Notes: generated from the sequence alone by a model not told the origin. A stretch of DNA of 64,000 bases from Trinickia dabaoshanensis (GCF_002879885.1 NZ_PNYA01000016.1:99501-163500); one strand, 5' to 3'; counted from the stretch's first letter, positions 42,278 through 51,244 are shown. Made by a program: numbers and translations.

Positions 42278-44491
42278 TCATTCAGCCGGGTTCGACACCC
42301 AGCCGATCGTGTTGAGCTGCACGTCTTCCTCGAGCTCCTGGTACGACAACACGGGAACGTCGGGCAACACGGCCGCGAGCGTGGTGCGCACGTAACGCCT
42401 CACGTTGAGCGATACCACCACCGCCACGCGATCGGCCGCACCGTCGGCCTTACGGCCGCGCGGCCGCATTTCGCTGAGGCCCGCGCGGCCGTTGAAAATC
42501 GTGCGTGCCTGCTGGCAGACGTTCTCTTTGATCCCACGCGCGAGCCCGAGGACGTTGCCCGTGCGCGTGCGCACGACCGCCTCTTCGAATCGCGTCTGCA
42601 GCTTCGGCTCGAACAGAATCACGTCGAGCTTGCGGCCGCTACCCGCATAGCGATCGGAAATCATGCGCTTCAAGTCGACGCGCACGAGTTCGACGAGTGC
42701 GATCGTGTCGTCGGGCTCCTTGGGGGCCCAGGTGATCATGCTTTCGAAAATGATGCGCAGGTTCCGGATCGGAATGTCTTCCTGCAACAGACGACGCAGT
42801 ACCTCGGTCACACGCTGCAGCGGAACGACACGCGTCAACTCGCTGACGAGTTCGGCGTGATCGCGGCGCACCAGGCGGATCAGTTGCTGCGCCTCCTGAA
42901 TGCCGATCAGCGAGGCCCCGTGCTTACGCACGACGCTCTCCACGTGCTCGGCGATGATCGTCTCGGAACGAAGCCCGGCGGCCCCGATCTCGTCGGTCGA
43001 TGACGCGCCCTCGGCACTCGCGCCCCTGCCGGCCTTACCCTTGGCGGGCGCCGTCAGTGCCTGCGCAGGCAACCACACGACTTGCTGGAACGGCCCGAAC
43101 GCCTCGCCCGGCTCGCGCTCGATGTGTTCGGGAAGCGGCGTTACCCCGTCCCACAGCCGTTTGTCGGGGCGCACATAACCGGACGACGCCAACACGTCCT
43201 GCACGAACACGCGGTAAGCGTTCTCCGGCAGGGACCCATCGAAGCTCACGTGAACCCGCGGCAGAATCGGCCCGATATCCGCGTCGACGCTCGTCTTCGC
43301 CTGTGCAAACGCCTCTTGCAAGCGCACCAGATTGATATGCGACGAGAGCCCGCGTGCGAGCGTAATCGCCAGCGGCGCGGTAATCCCCGACGTGTGAAGA
43401 TCGATTCTCGCTTCCTCGCCGTCGTCGGCAGGCGGCTCCGCGAGCGAGATCAACTTCAGCGGCGGCATCGTTTTACGCCGGCGCAACAGCAATGCGCCGC
43501 CACCGCCGATCGCCGCCGCCAACGCCAGAAACGACCACGTCGGAAAGCCCGGCACGACCGCGAACGCAAGCAGCACCGCCGCGGTAATCAGCAAGGCGCG
43601 CGGATGCGCCGTGATCTGCTTGCCGATTTGCTCGCCGAGCTGACTTTCGCTGGCATCGCGCGTCGCCACGCGCGTCGTCACGATACCGGCGGCGATCGAA
43701 ACGAGCAGCGACGGAATCTGCGATGCCATGCCATCGCCGACGGTCAGAATCGCGTATCGATGCAACGCATCGCCGATGCTCATGTCCTTCATCAACGTGC
43801 CGATCGCGATACCGGCCAGGATGTTGATGAACGCGACGATGACGCCGGCGATCGCATCGCCCTTCACGAACTTCATCGCGCCGTCCATGGCGCCGTGCAA
43901 CTGCGATTCCTGCTCGAGCCGCTCGCGTCGTTGCTTGGCCTCATCCGAATTGATGATGCCCGCGCGCAGATCGGCGTCGATGCTCATCTGCTTGCCCGGC
44001 ATCGCATCGAGCGAAAAGCGGGCGCCGACTTCGGCCACGCGCTCCGAGCCCTTCGCGATGACGACGAACTGGACGATGGCGATGACCAGAAACACGACGC
44101 CGCCCACGACGATGTTGTTGCCGACGACGAGGTGACCGAATGCATCGATGACGTGGCCCGCCTGCGCGTTGAGCAAGATCAGCTTGCACGATGCGATGTT
44201 CAGCGACAGCCTCAACAGCGTCGTGAAGAGCAACAGCGCCGGAAACGACGAAAAGCTGACGGCCGAGGGCAGATACGTGGAAACCGTGAGCAGAACGATG
44301 CTGACGGCTAGGTTCAAGGAAATCAGCCCGTCCATGACCGCGGTCGGCAGCGGCAAGACGAACAAAGAGACGACGATCGCAACGAAAGCCGCCAACGCAA
44401 GATCGTAGGGCCTCGTAGGACGACGCACGTCGTCGGCGCCGCCGACCGCGCCCGGCCACCACTGCAGCAACCGTTTTTGAAGCCCCGCCAT
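42278..44491 (-). CDS. sctV: T3SS export gate protein SctV
   Basis: A 737-residue FlhA/HrcV/YscV protein, first gene of the minus-strand operon. The N-terminal half holds about eight membrane helices and the conserved FHIPEP-like loop (VGARFSLDAMPGKQMSIDADLRAG, residues about 158-181). The C-terminal cytoplasmic domain (about 370-735) forms a nonameric ring that binds chaperone-substrate complexes and SctO. A weak sigma70-like promoter lies 42-71 bp upstream. Confidence 0.95.
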   Translation of the reverse strand: MAGLQKRLLQWWPGAVGGADDVRRPTRPYDLALAAFVAIVVSLFVLPLPTAVMDGLISLNLAVSIVLLTVSTYLPSAVSFSSFPALLLFTTLLRLSLNIASCKLILLNAQAGHVIDAFGHLVVGNNIVVGGVVFLVIAIVQFVVIAKGSERVAEVGARFSLDAMPGKQMSIDADLRAGIINSDEAKQRRERLEQESQLHGAMDGAMKFVKGDAIAGVIVAFINILAGIAIGTLMKDMSIGDALHRYAILTVGDGMASQIPSLLVSIAAGIVTTRVATRDASESQLGEQIGKQITAHPRALLITAAVLLAFAVVPGFPTWSFLALAAAIGGGGALLLRRRKTMPPLKLISLAEPPADDGEEARIDLHTSGITAPLAITLARGLSSHINLVRLQEAFAQAKTSVDADIGPILPRVHVSFDGSLPENAYRVFVQDVLASSGYVRPDKRLWDGVTPLPEHIEREPGEAFGPFQQVVWLPAQALTAPAKGKAGRGASAEGASSTDEIGAAGLRSETIIAEHVESVVRKHGASLIGIQEAQQLIRLVRRDHAELVSELTRVVPLQRVTEVLRRLLQEDIPIRNLRIIFESMITWAPKEPDDTIALVELVRVDLKRMISDRYAGSGRKLDVILFEPKLQTRFEEAVVRTRTGNVLGLARGIKENVCQQARTIFNGRAGLSEMRPRGRKADGAADRVAVVVSLNVRRYVRTTLAAVLPDVPVLSYQELEEDVQLNTIGWVSNPAE

Positions 44492-44522
44492 AGCTCGCCC
44501 TTGCCCTGAACATTCGTGGATA

Positions 44523-44546
44523 TTCGACAGTCAGTTTAAAAGTTCG
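44523..44546 (+). promoter_or_regulatory. candidate hrpII box in the sctV-LuxR gap
   Basis: TTCG-N16-TTCG, the spacing of the Ralstonia hrpII box, oriented toward the right LuxR gene and ending about 185 bp before its start. The base after the first TTCG is A, so it does not meet the stricter PIP consensus. Confidence 0.3.
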
Positions 44547-44562
44547 CTACTCCCTGTCTCAA
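44533..44562 (-). promoter_or_regulatory. putative promoter of the sctV operon
   Basis: On the minus strand, -35 TTGAGA (44562-44557) and -10 TAAACT (44538-44533) are 18 bp apart, upstream of sctV. The -35 matches consensus at five of six positions, the -10 at four. It overlaps the candidate hrpII box. Confidence 0.35.
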
Positions 44563-44731
44563 GCGCGAGTCTCGTAGTGCAACGACGCATCCACGCAAAT
44601 GAGTAGGGTGAAGACTACTGAACTGGCCGGTTTTAGGGCCGCGAAGGGACAGATATAGTGGTTGCCATGCAAATTGCCGCGTACCGGGCGCTCCATCCTC
44701 CCGACTACGCACTTCCATAGAGGAGATCCGC

Positions 44732-45604
44732 ATGTCGCGTCCCGTGCCCCGCAAAGGCGTATCGAAGGTCGGCGATGAGCGGGCAGTCAGACGAGGGATC
44801 GACATCATCGAGCTCGAGGATTGCCAGCTTTTGGTCAGTGAGGCCGTCAGCCCACCCGGCGAGCCGTCCGGCGGGGACCGCGGGTCCGAGATTGCGAACG
44901 ACCTCGCCGGCGCCATGTCGCCCGACGAGCGAAGGCAGTTGATTCACGTAGCCTTGCGCACGATCGGCTTCGATTGGCTCTGTTACTGCCGCCTCACACG
45001 GCTGGGCGAGCTCGTCAACCGCGTGCAATATTTCCACCCCTGCTCCCCGCCCGGCTGGGCGCAGCGTTATGTGGACAAGCGCTACTTCGAAATCGATCCA
45101 CGCATGGCGTTCGTTTGCCGGCACGACTGGCCGCTCGTCTGGGACCATACGATGCTGGCGCACGACGGCGGCGCCGACGAGCGAGGCGAACGCTTGCAGC
45201 AGTTTCTCGACGACCTCCAGGAAAGCGGTATGCGCAGCGGCATCGCGTTCGGGCTCGTCGATCCGGGCAGCCGCGAACACAGCGTGATGATCTTCAGCTC
45301 GGCCAACCCGACGCGCGGATGGATCAACGACCACACGGTCGGCCAGGCCTATGCGGTCGGGCTCGGCATTCATGCGTTCCTAGCCGGGAAAGTATGGGAA
45401 GCCGAAAAAGAGCCCGCTCTTTCGGAAGTGCAGCGGCGCATCCTGAAATTTACGGCAAGCGGCATGAGCGACCGCGAAATCTCCACCCAGTTGAACATGT
45501 CGATCAGCAACGTGGACTACCACATGCGGCAGATCCGCAAGAAGTACGGCGTGCTCAACCGCGTACAGCTCGCGTATCTTGCCGGGCGTTTGCTCGTCGC
45601 CTGA
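44732..45604 (+). CDS. LuxR-family regulator (T3SS-linked, right copy)
   Basis: A 290-residue LuxR-type regulator. The ligand domain (about residues 70-220) keeps the acyl-homoserine-lactone pocket residues: Trp and Tyr in GWAQRYVDKRYFEIDP, the Asp-Pro, the later Trp in PLVWDH and the Gly in SGMRSGIAF. The C-terminal helix-turn-helix (MSISNVDYHMRQIRKKYGVLNRVQLAYLAGR) is very close to that of the left LuxR. No luxI is in the window, so it is a candidate LuxR solo. It has an AGAGGAG Shine-Dalgarno, is divergent from sctV and lies 6 bp before sctQ, making it the likely direct regulator of the T3SS. Confidence 0.9.
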   Translation: MSRPVPRKGVSKVGDERAVRRGIDIIELEDCQLLVSEAVSPPGEPSGGDRGSEIANDLAGAMSPDERRQLIHVALRTIGFDWLCYCRLTRLGELVNRVQYFHPCSPPGWAQRYVDKRYFEIDPRMAFVCRHDWPLVWDHTMLAHDGGADERGERLQQFLDDLQESGMRSGIAFGLVDPGSREHSVMIFSSANPTRGWINDHTVGQAYAVGLGIHAFLAGKVWEAEKEPALSEVQRRILKFTASGMSDREISTQLNMSISNVDYHMRQIRKKYGVLNRVQLAYLAGRLLVA

Positions 45605-45610
45605 CCGATC

Positions 45611-46798
45611 GTGTCCGCCACCGCGCTTCACTCGCCGCGTGCGGCGCCCGCTCAGTCGAATGCCTCGTCAAGCGCCGCGCAGTCGTTGACCAATGCCGCA
45701 TCGCTGCCGCGCGTCGCGCCGGTAGCCGCGCATGCGCTCAATCGCGCCTATGCGTGGCCCTCCCCGTTCGCGCTGACGCTCGAAAAGGGCCGCTACGAGC
45801 TCAGATGGGATGCCGAAGCGCAAGTGAACGGGCCCGCGCGCGTGTATCCGTTCACGTTCGGCCCCGCCGAAGGCCGGCTCGTGCTCGATGCGATCGGCGA
45901 GCGCGAATTGATCGGCGAGGCCGCGAGCGACCGCGTGCCGGCCGGCGTCCGCGCCGCGCTGATGGCCGATGCGCTGGCCCCCGTCATCGATGCGCTCGAG
46001 CGCATGACGCGGCAGACGCTCGATATCGGCGTGGCGGACGAGTCCGTCGTCGACGACGTGTCGCACGAGCGCGCGGCCTTGCGTTTTCGCGTGACGAAAA
46101 TCGGCGGCAACTGGTGTTGCCACGGTGCATTGCGCTTCGCGGACGAACGTTATCTCGGGATCGCCTGCCCGCAAGATCCGCCGCAACCGGCGCTCGCAGC
46201 CGACGATTTCGACGATCTGCCCATTGCGCTTCGCGTCAGTATCGGCAGTTCGGTCCTGACCGTGGGCGAATTGTGCGTGATTGCCCCCGGCGACATCGTC
46301 AGTATCGAGAAGTGGAGTGCCGCCGGAGCGGGATTGCGCTGCACCGCCACGACGCCGGACGGGCGCATGACATTGTCCGGCAAGGCGGCCGGCACACGCA
46401 TCGTCATTGAACACATCGAGGAGAATTCCGTGGCTGACAACCCGCAGGGCGATGCCGCCGCACCGCGCCGGCCGGCTGCAACGCCGGTCTCCGCCGTGGC
46501 GGCCCAGGCCGCCGCGGCAGACAAGGCGGCACCGCCCGCTGCCGCGGCGCCGCCGGTTTTGACTCGAATCGACGGTCTCGAGGTGCGCGTCACGTTCGAA
46601 CTGGACGAGCGCTCGATGTCCCTACGCGAGCTGAAGGCGCTCAAAAGCGGCTACGTGCTCGAACTCGATCAACCGCTGAATCAAAGCACCGTGCATATCC
46701 GCGCCAATGGCGCGCTGGTCGGTCATGGCCACCTGATCGCCGTCGGCAATCGCCTCGGCATTCGCATCGCCAGCTTCGCCGAGGGCAAAGATGAGTAG
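45611..46798 (+). CDS. sctQ: T3SS cytoplasmic ring / sorting platform protein SctQ
   Basis: A 395-residue SctQ/HrcQ/YscQ protein of the cytoplasmic sorting platform. A C-terminal SpoA (SPOA/FliN) domain occupies about residues 318-392 (VRVTFELDERSMSLRELKAL), with an earlier SpoA-like part near 200-275 and an Ala/Pro-rich linker (about 276-312). It begins with GTG only 6 bp after the LuxR stop and lacks its own Shine-Dalgarno, so it may be translated by re-initiation. A strong internal ribosome-binding site at 46418-46432 could yield a separate SctQ-C. It overlaps sctR by 8 bp. Confidence 0.88.
   Translation: MSATALHSPRAAPAQSNASSSAAQSLTNAASLPRVAPVAAHALNRAYAWPSPFALTLEKGRYELRWDAEAQVNGPARVYPFTFGPAEGRLVLDAIGERELIGEAASDRVPAGVRAALMADALAPVIDALERMTRQTLDIGVADESVVDDVSHERAALRFRVTKIGGNWCCHGALRFADERYLGIACPQDPPQPALAADDFDDLPIALRVSIGSSVLTVGELCVIAPGDIVSIEKWSAAGAGLRCTATTPDGRMTLSGKAAGTRIVIEHIEENSVADNPQGDAAAPRRPAATPVSAVAAQAAAADKAAPPAAAAPPVLTRIDGLEVRVTFELDERSMSLRELKALKSGYVLELDQPLNQSTVHIRANGALVGHGHLIAVGNRLGIRIASFAEGKDE
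46418..46432 (+). promoter_or_regulatory. internal ribosome-binding site and GTG start in sctQ
   Basis: GAGGAG (46418-46423), a 6-bp spacer, then an in-frame GTG (46430-46432, codon 274). Initiation here would make a 122-residue SctQ-C containing the linker and the terminal SpoA domain, as known for YscQ, Spa33 and SpaO. Confidence 0.6.
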
Positions 46799-47450
46799 TC
46801 TGCCGAGTCCCGTCTCGATGATCGCGCTGATCGTCGCGATCGGCATCGCGCCGTTCGCGGCGCTCATGGTCACGAGTTATACGAAGCTCGTCGTCGTCCT
46901 AGGGTTGCTTCGTACGGCGCTCGGCTTGCAGCAGGTACCGCCGAACACGGTGTTGAACGGTATCGCGCTGATCCTGACCATCTACATCATGTCGCCCGTT
47001 GCCTCGACGATTTTCGACAACATGCAACAGCAGCACGTGCAAGTGGGTAGTTCGATGAGTGTCGACGACGTCCTGTCCATCGGTCAGGCCATCGGCCCGC
47101 CCTTGAAGAAATTCCTCGAGCAGCATACGGTGCCGGCCGAACGCAATTTCTTTCAACGTTCGGCGACGGCCATCTGGCCCTCCGCGCGCGCGGAAACGCT
47201 CAAATCGGACGACATGATGGTGCTCGTGCCGAGCTTCATGCTATCCGAGCTCACACGCGCATTTCAGATCGGCTTCGTGATCTACGTCGTGTTCGTGGTC
47301 ACGGATCTCATCATCGCCAACGTGCTGCTGGCGCTCGGCATGCAGATGATTTCGCCCACCACGATCTCCGTGCCGTTCAAGCTGCTGCTGTTCGTGATGC
47401 TCGACGGCTGGTCGCTGCTCGTGCACGGGCTGGTGATGTCGTATCACTGA
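46791..47450 (+). CDS. sctR: T3SS export apparatus protein SctR
   Basis: A 219-residue FliP/HrcR/YscR protein with about four membrane helices. Family motifs are seen: TSYTKLVVVLGLLRTALGLQQVPPN near residue 30 and FMLSELTRAFQIGF near 150. Five copies form the core of the export gate with SctS and SctT. The ATG overlaps the sctQ end by 8 bp. Its separation from sctS and sctT, on the opposite strand 5 kb away, means assembly needs both divergent operons. Confidence 0.94.
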   Translation: MSSLPSPVSMIALIVAIGIAPFAALMVTSYTKLVVVLGLLRTALGLQQVPPNTVLNGIALILTIYIMSPVASTIFDNMQQQHVQVGSSMSVDDVLSIGQAIGPPLKKFLEQHTVPAERNFFQRSATAIWPSARAETLKSDDMMVLVPSFMLSELTRAFQIGFVIYVVFVVTDLIIANVLLALGMQMISPTTISVPFKLLLFVMLDGWSLLVHGLVMSYH

Positions 47451-47465
47451 CGAGAGGAGTGGACC

Positions 47466-48212
47466 ATGCGTCGATGGCTGTGGTTGCTCGCATTGCAGGC
47501 GACGCTCCTTGCCGGTGCCGCGCATGCCGCCGATTTTCTTTCGCTGGCGCAGCGTTGCGCGCCGCAGGTCGACCCGCATACGATGGCGGCCATCGTCAGC
47601 GTGGAGTCGGGCTATAACCCCTATGCGATCGGCGTGGTCGGCGGTCATCTCGTGCGGCAACCGGCGAGCGAAGCCGAGGCATTGGCCACCGTCCGGATGC
47701 TCACGCGGCTGAATTACAACTTCAGCCTCGGGCTCGCGCAAGTGAACCGCTACAACCTGGCACGCTACGGCGAGACGGTCGAAACGATCTTCGAGCCGTG
47801 CGCCAATCTACGCGCAGCCGCCGCGATCCTCAGCGAATGTTTCACCCGCGCCGTTCATGTCGACGTGAACGAACAAGCCGCGCTTCGCAAGGCGATCTCG
47901 TGCTACTACAGCGGCAACTTTTCCACCGGCTTCACGCAAGGCTATGTCGAGCGCGTAGTCGACCATGCGGGTACCGACGTCAGCACGGAGGTCGCCCCGA
48001 TCCCGCTTGCGCGAGGCAGCTCGCCGGGGCGGCCGGCGGCCTCGCGTGGCAGCACGGACGATGCGCGCGCGGCCGGGGGCAAGAGCACTCATACGGCGCT
48101 GGCCCTGTCGCGCGGGCCCGGGCGGTCGCGCTGCTCGCCCGGGATCGTCGTGATATCCGATTGCGAAAGCGACGGACTGCGGAACAACGGCTCCATCAAG
48201 ATATTGCATTAG
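47466..48212 (+). CDS. T3SS-associated lytic transglycosylase
   Basis: A 248-residue periplasmic protein with a signal peptide (residues 1-21, ending AAHA) and a VirB1/IpgF-type lysozyme-like domain (about 25-165). The catalytic Glu is in VSVESGYNPYAIG near residue 48, and GLAQVN near 93 is the second family motif. It cuts peptidoglycan so that the T3SS can cross the cell wall. The C-terminal ~80 residues are low-complexity with two cysteines near the end. An AGAGGAG Shine-Dalgarno lies 15 bp after sctR, so it belongs to the LuxR-sctQ-sctR operon. Confidence 0.87.
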   Translation: MRRWLWLLALQATLLAGAAHAADFLSLAQRCAPQVDPHTMAAIVSVESGYNPYAIGVVGGHLVRQPASEAEALATVRMLTRLNYNFSLGLAQVNRYNLARYGETVETIFEPCANLRAAAAILSECFTRAVHVDVNEQAALRKAISCYYSGNFSTGFTQGYVERVVDHAGTDVSTEVAPIPLARGSSPGRPAASRGSTDDARAAGGKSTHTALALSRGPGRSRCSPGIVVISDCESDGLRNNGSIKILH

Positions 48213-48233
48213 GGCCTGCTCGCCCTAATCGCC

Positions 48234-49349
48234 CTAATCGCTACCGGTGTCCGTCTCGGGCGTCGTCACGAGCCCGTCCGTTCGGCTCGCCGCCGTTCGC
48301 GGCGCTTTCGTGGCGGCCGCATCGCGCCGCGGCGTGGGCTGAGCGGCGTCCTTTGCCTCTCGATGGACCGCGTAGGCGGCGCAACGCTCGGGCGCCGCCA
48401 TGCCCCCGCGCAAGCCGAAGCTTCGGTCCATTGCGCTCTGCAACCCGTCGACGTACTTGCCCACGGCCTCCGTTGCGATTTCGATGAGCCGCTGCGGCCA
48501 CGCGACTTCCACGCTCGAACGCCACGCCGCGACGAAAGGCATCGGCGGCGGCACGTCGGGGCAATTGATGACTTGCAGCGATCCGTCGAGCACCAGGTTC
48601 TGCACGAGCGCGAGCGGCATGACCGCCACGCCAAAGCCGTCGTGAGTCAGCTTGGTCATCGCCGCGACCGAGTTGACGCAACTGATCCATGCCTCGCTGA
48701 TGCCCTGCGCCTCCAGCATCCGCATGAGGTCCTGGTGCGGCCGTGAATGACGCGAGAACGTGATGATCCGCCCCCGCGCCAACGAGCGCAGCGTGACGGG
48801 CGCCGCGGCGTCGCCCAGTTGCAGGGCGGCCAGCGGCTCGGGCGCCGAGATCCAGCCGTACGGCAATTGCAGCAGCTCGATGCTGCGGATCGTCTCGTCG
48901 CGCAAAAGATCGGTTTGGAACACCATGTCGAGCATGCCGCGGCGCAACTGCTCGTTCAGGTTCAAGGCCGTATCGACCGTGACCTCGATATCCAGATTCG
49001 GATACAACCGCGTGACATCGGTCACGAAATCGATGAACCACGAATGGACGGCGCTATCCATCGCGCCGATGCGGATCGTGCCGAATGCGAGCTTTTCGTC
49101 GCGGATCGAAGTGCGCAGGCGCGTCATCGTCTCCGCGATGTGCTCCGCGTAGTGAAGCACGCGCTCACCCTCGCGCGTGAGCACGACGCCCTTGGGATCG
49201 CGGATGAAGAGCTTGGCGTCGAGCTCCTGCTCGAGCACGGAGATGCGGCTGGAGATCGCCGCTTGCGTGGAGTGGAGCTTGTCGGCCGCAAGACTGAAGC
49301 TACGCAGCCGGGCGACCCAGATGAACGTCTCCAAGAACCTCAGATTCAT
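48234..49349 (-). CDS. LysR-family transcriptional regulator
   Basis: A 371-residue LysR regulator: helix-turn-helix at residues 3-60 (STQAAISSRISVLEQEL), effector-binding domain about 90-295, and an unusual ~70-residue Ala/Arg/Thr-rich C-terminal tail. It lies 65 bp downstream of the DUF979 gene on the same strand, so it is probably the local regulator of the 5-oxoprolinase/transporter genes. It converges with the lytic transglycosylase; the 21-bp gap contains two tandem CGCCCTAAT units. Confidence 0.9.
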   Translation of the reverse strand: MNLRFLETFIWVARLRSFSLAADKLHSTQAAISSRISVLEQELDAKLFIRDPKGVVLTREGERVLHYAEHIAETMTRLRTSIRDEKLAFGTIRIGAMDSAVHSWFIDFVTDVTRLYPNLDIEVTVDTALNLNEQLRRGMLDMVFQTDLLRDETIRSIELLQLPYGWISAPEPLAALQLGDAAAPVTLRSLARGRIITFSRHSRPHQDLMRMLEAQGISEAWISCVNSVAAMTKLTHDGFGVAVMPLALVQNLVLDGSLQVINCPDVPPPMPFVAAWRSSVEVAWPQRLIEIATEAVGKYVDGLQSAMDRSFGLRGGMAAPERCAAYAVHREAKDAAQPTPRRDAAATKAPRTAASRTDGLVTTPETDTGSD

Positions 49350-49414
49350 TGCGCTTCCCCTGCGTAGGCCTCACCGGCGCGGCGCCGGCGAAAAACCGCC
49401 GGCGCTCGGCCATG

Positions 49415-50371
49415 CTACAAGAACAGGAAGATGTTCAACAAAACGATGTTGACGGTCAAGAGCAAGATCGCGGTCGGTACTTGGGCACGGATCACGCCGT
49501 ATTTGTCGGGCAGTTCCAACAGCGCCGCCGGCACCATGTTGAAATTGGCCGCCATCGGCGTGAGCAGCGTGCCGCAGTAACCCGAGAACATGCCGATCGC
49601 CACCATCGGCGCCGGATTGCCGTGAAATACGCCGAGCAGCACCGGCACCCCTACCCCACCGGTCATGACCGGAAAGGCGGCGAACCCGTTACCCATGATC
49701 ACCGTAAATAGGGCCATGCCAATGCAATAGACCGCGACGGCCACGAACCGCGAGTCGAGGTCGATGTAGGACGTCGTCAGATGGGCCACGGCCTTGCCGA
49801 CGCCCGCGTCGGCGAACACGATGCCCAGCATGCCGAGCATCTGCGGCAAAACGACGGCCCACGACAGCGCGTCCACGAGCCGCCGTCCTTCCTTCATCGA
49901 TTGACCGACGGAGTCACGCGTGAGCACGCAGGCCACGATCAGCGCCACGATGCAGCCGATGCCGAACGCGACCAGCGTGGTCGAGCTCGGCTGCAAGAGC
50001 GGCTTGCCGCCGAACACGAGATGACTCGCGCTGAGCGTGCCGATGACGGTGACGAGCGGAATCGTCAGCGCAGGCAGGAACAGCTTGTTGCCCAAACGCG
50101 CGGCGCTGGCGCGGCGATCCGTTTCGCTGCGCTGGACCGGCTTGGCGCTCGTCACGCCGCCGAAGCCGGCGACGAGCGCCATCACGATGACCGCCAGGCC
50201 CACGACGGGCGCCGGCAACCAGTCGCCGATCAGGAACACGAGGCCATACAAAATCCAGAAGCCACCCGCCAGCAAGCGCTTCGGATGCGCGCGATCGGTG
50301 ACGATCATCCCACCGACCACGAGCAGAAAGAGGCCGACGATCCAAAAGAAGTGAGTGATGGTGAGCGTCAT
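49415..50371 (-). CDS. DUF979 family membrane protein
   Basis: A 318-residue membrane protein with about nine hydrophobic helices, matching DUF979. It starts as ATGA overlapping the DUF969 stop, and the two proteins are always found as a pair. The pair is thought to be a transporter; its repeated association with pyroglutamate peptidase or 5-oxoprolinase genes in other bacteria suggests 5-oxoproline uptake. This is inference from gene context, strengthened by the adjacent 5-oxoprolinase. Confidence 0.85.
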   Translation of the reverse strand: MTLTITHFFWIVGLFLLVVGGMIVTDRAHPKRLLAGGFWILYGLVFLIGDWLPAPVVGLAVIVMALVAGFGGVTSAKPVQRSETDRRASAARLGNKLFLPALTIPLVTVIGTLSASHLVFGGKPLLQPSSTTLVAFGIGCIVALIVACVLTRDSVGQSMKEGRRLVDALSWAVVLPQMLGMLGIVFADAGVGKAVAHLTTSYIDLDSRFVAVAVYCIGMALFTVIMGNGFAAFPVMTGGVGVPVLLGVFHGNPAPMVAIGMFSGYCGTLLTPMAANFNMVPAALLELPDKYGVIRAQVPTAILLLTVNIVLLNIFLFL

Positions 50372-51135
50372 GCGTTTTCTCCTTGCGAGGCGACGGCCGA
50401 AGATTGAGCCGTCGGGCTCGGCGGCGCATCGGGCTTACCGGCGGTGCGTCCGCCGAGTTCCGCGGCGAGCGAGCGATCGAGACGGTACAGGCGCGCGGCA
50501 TGGATGATGAACGCCGCCAAGGCCGTCGGCATCCCCCACACCGCGACATGCATCGGCGCCACGACGACGCCCGCTTCCTTCAGGAACGTGACCATCAGCA
50601 CGATGGCGCCGAACGCGACGAAGATGTCCTCGCCGAAGAACAAGCCCACGTTGTCGGTTGCCGCCGCGAACGCGCGAAGGCGATAGCGCACGGCGTCCGA
50701 TAGCGGCCCGAAGCGCGACTGCGCCGCGCCCTCGGCCATCGGTGCGACGAGCGGCCGGACCATCTGCGGATGGCCGCCCAGGCCCGTCAGGCCCAACGCG
50801 GCCGTAATTTCCCGCGCAAACAGATAAACGATCAGCAAGCGCCCCGGCGTAGCCGCCTTGATGCTGCCGATCCACATCTGTGCACGTTCGCGCAGCCCGT
50901 GCCGCTCGAGCAGACCGATGACGGCCAACGGCAGCAAAATGATCAGCGGAATCATGCGCGTCTTGATGAAGCCCGTTCCCAGCGCGGCGAGGATCGCCTG
51001 AACCGGAAAACCGGCCGCGGCACCCGTGGCGATGGCCGATACCGCCACGATCAACATCGGATTGAAGCGCAACACGAAGCCCACGACGATCACGGCGACG
51101 CCGATCAACGGATATAAATTGACCCCTGTATGCAT
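50368..51135 (-). CDS. DUF969 family membrane protein
   Basis: A 255-residue DUF969 protein with about six membrane helices and conserved polar segments such as GTGFIKTRMIPL and TDNVGLFFGEDIFVAFG. The C-terminal ~30 residues are polar and probably cytoplasmic. It is translationally coupled to DUF979 by a 4-bp overlap and lies 109 bp after the 5-oxoprolinase gene. Probably one half of a small-acid transporter. Confidence 0.85.
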   Translation of the reverse strand: MHTGVNLYPLIGVAVIVVGFVLRFNPMLIVAVSAIATGAAAGFPVQAILAALGTGFIKTRMIPLIILLPLAVIGLLERHGLRERAQMWIGSIKAATPGRLLIVYLFAREITAALGLTGLGGHPQMVRPLVAPMAEGAAQSRFGPLSDAVRYRLRAFAAATDNVGLFFGEDIFVAFGAIVLMVTFLKEAGVVVAPMHVAVWGMPTALAAFIIHAARLYRLDRSLAAELGGRTAGKPDAPPSPTAQSSAVASQGENA

Positions 51136-51244
51136 GGTTTGATCTCCTCCTGTTCATCTGGCCGGTGCGATATGCGTCGCATCCGGCCAGCCATTGGCTC
51201 GAACGACAAAATGAACGACCTACCCCTCATGGAGCGAACTCACG

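Noticed and set aside
44492..44731. hrpII/PIP box oriented toward sctV
   Set aside because: No CGAA-N16-CGAA pair on the plus strand; the only paired TTCG points toward LuxR.
48213..48240. Tandem CGCCCTAAT units as a recombination or attachment site
   Set aside because: Only two 9-bp copies, partly inside the LysR 3' end, and no integrase or tRNA nearby.
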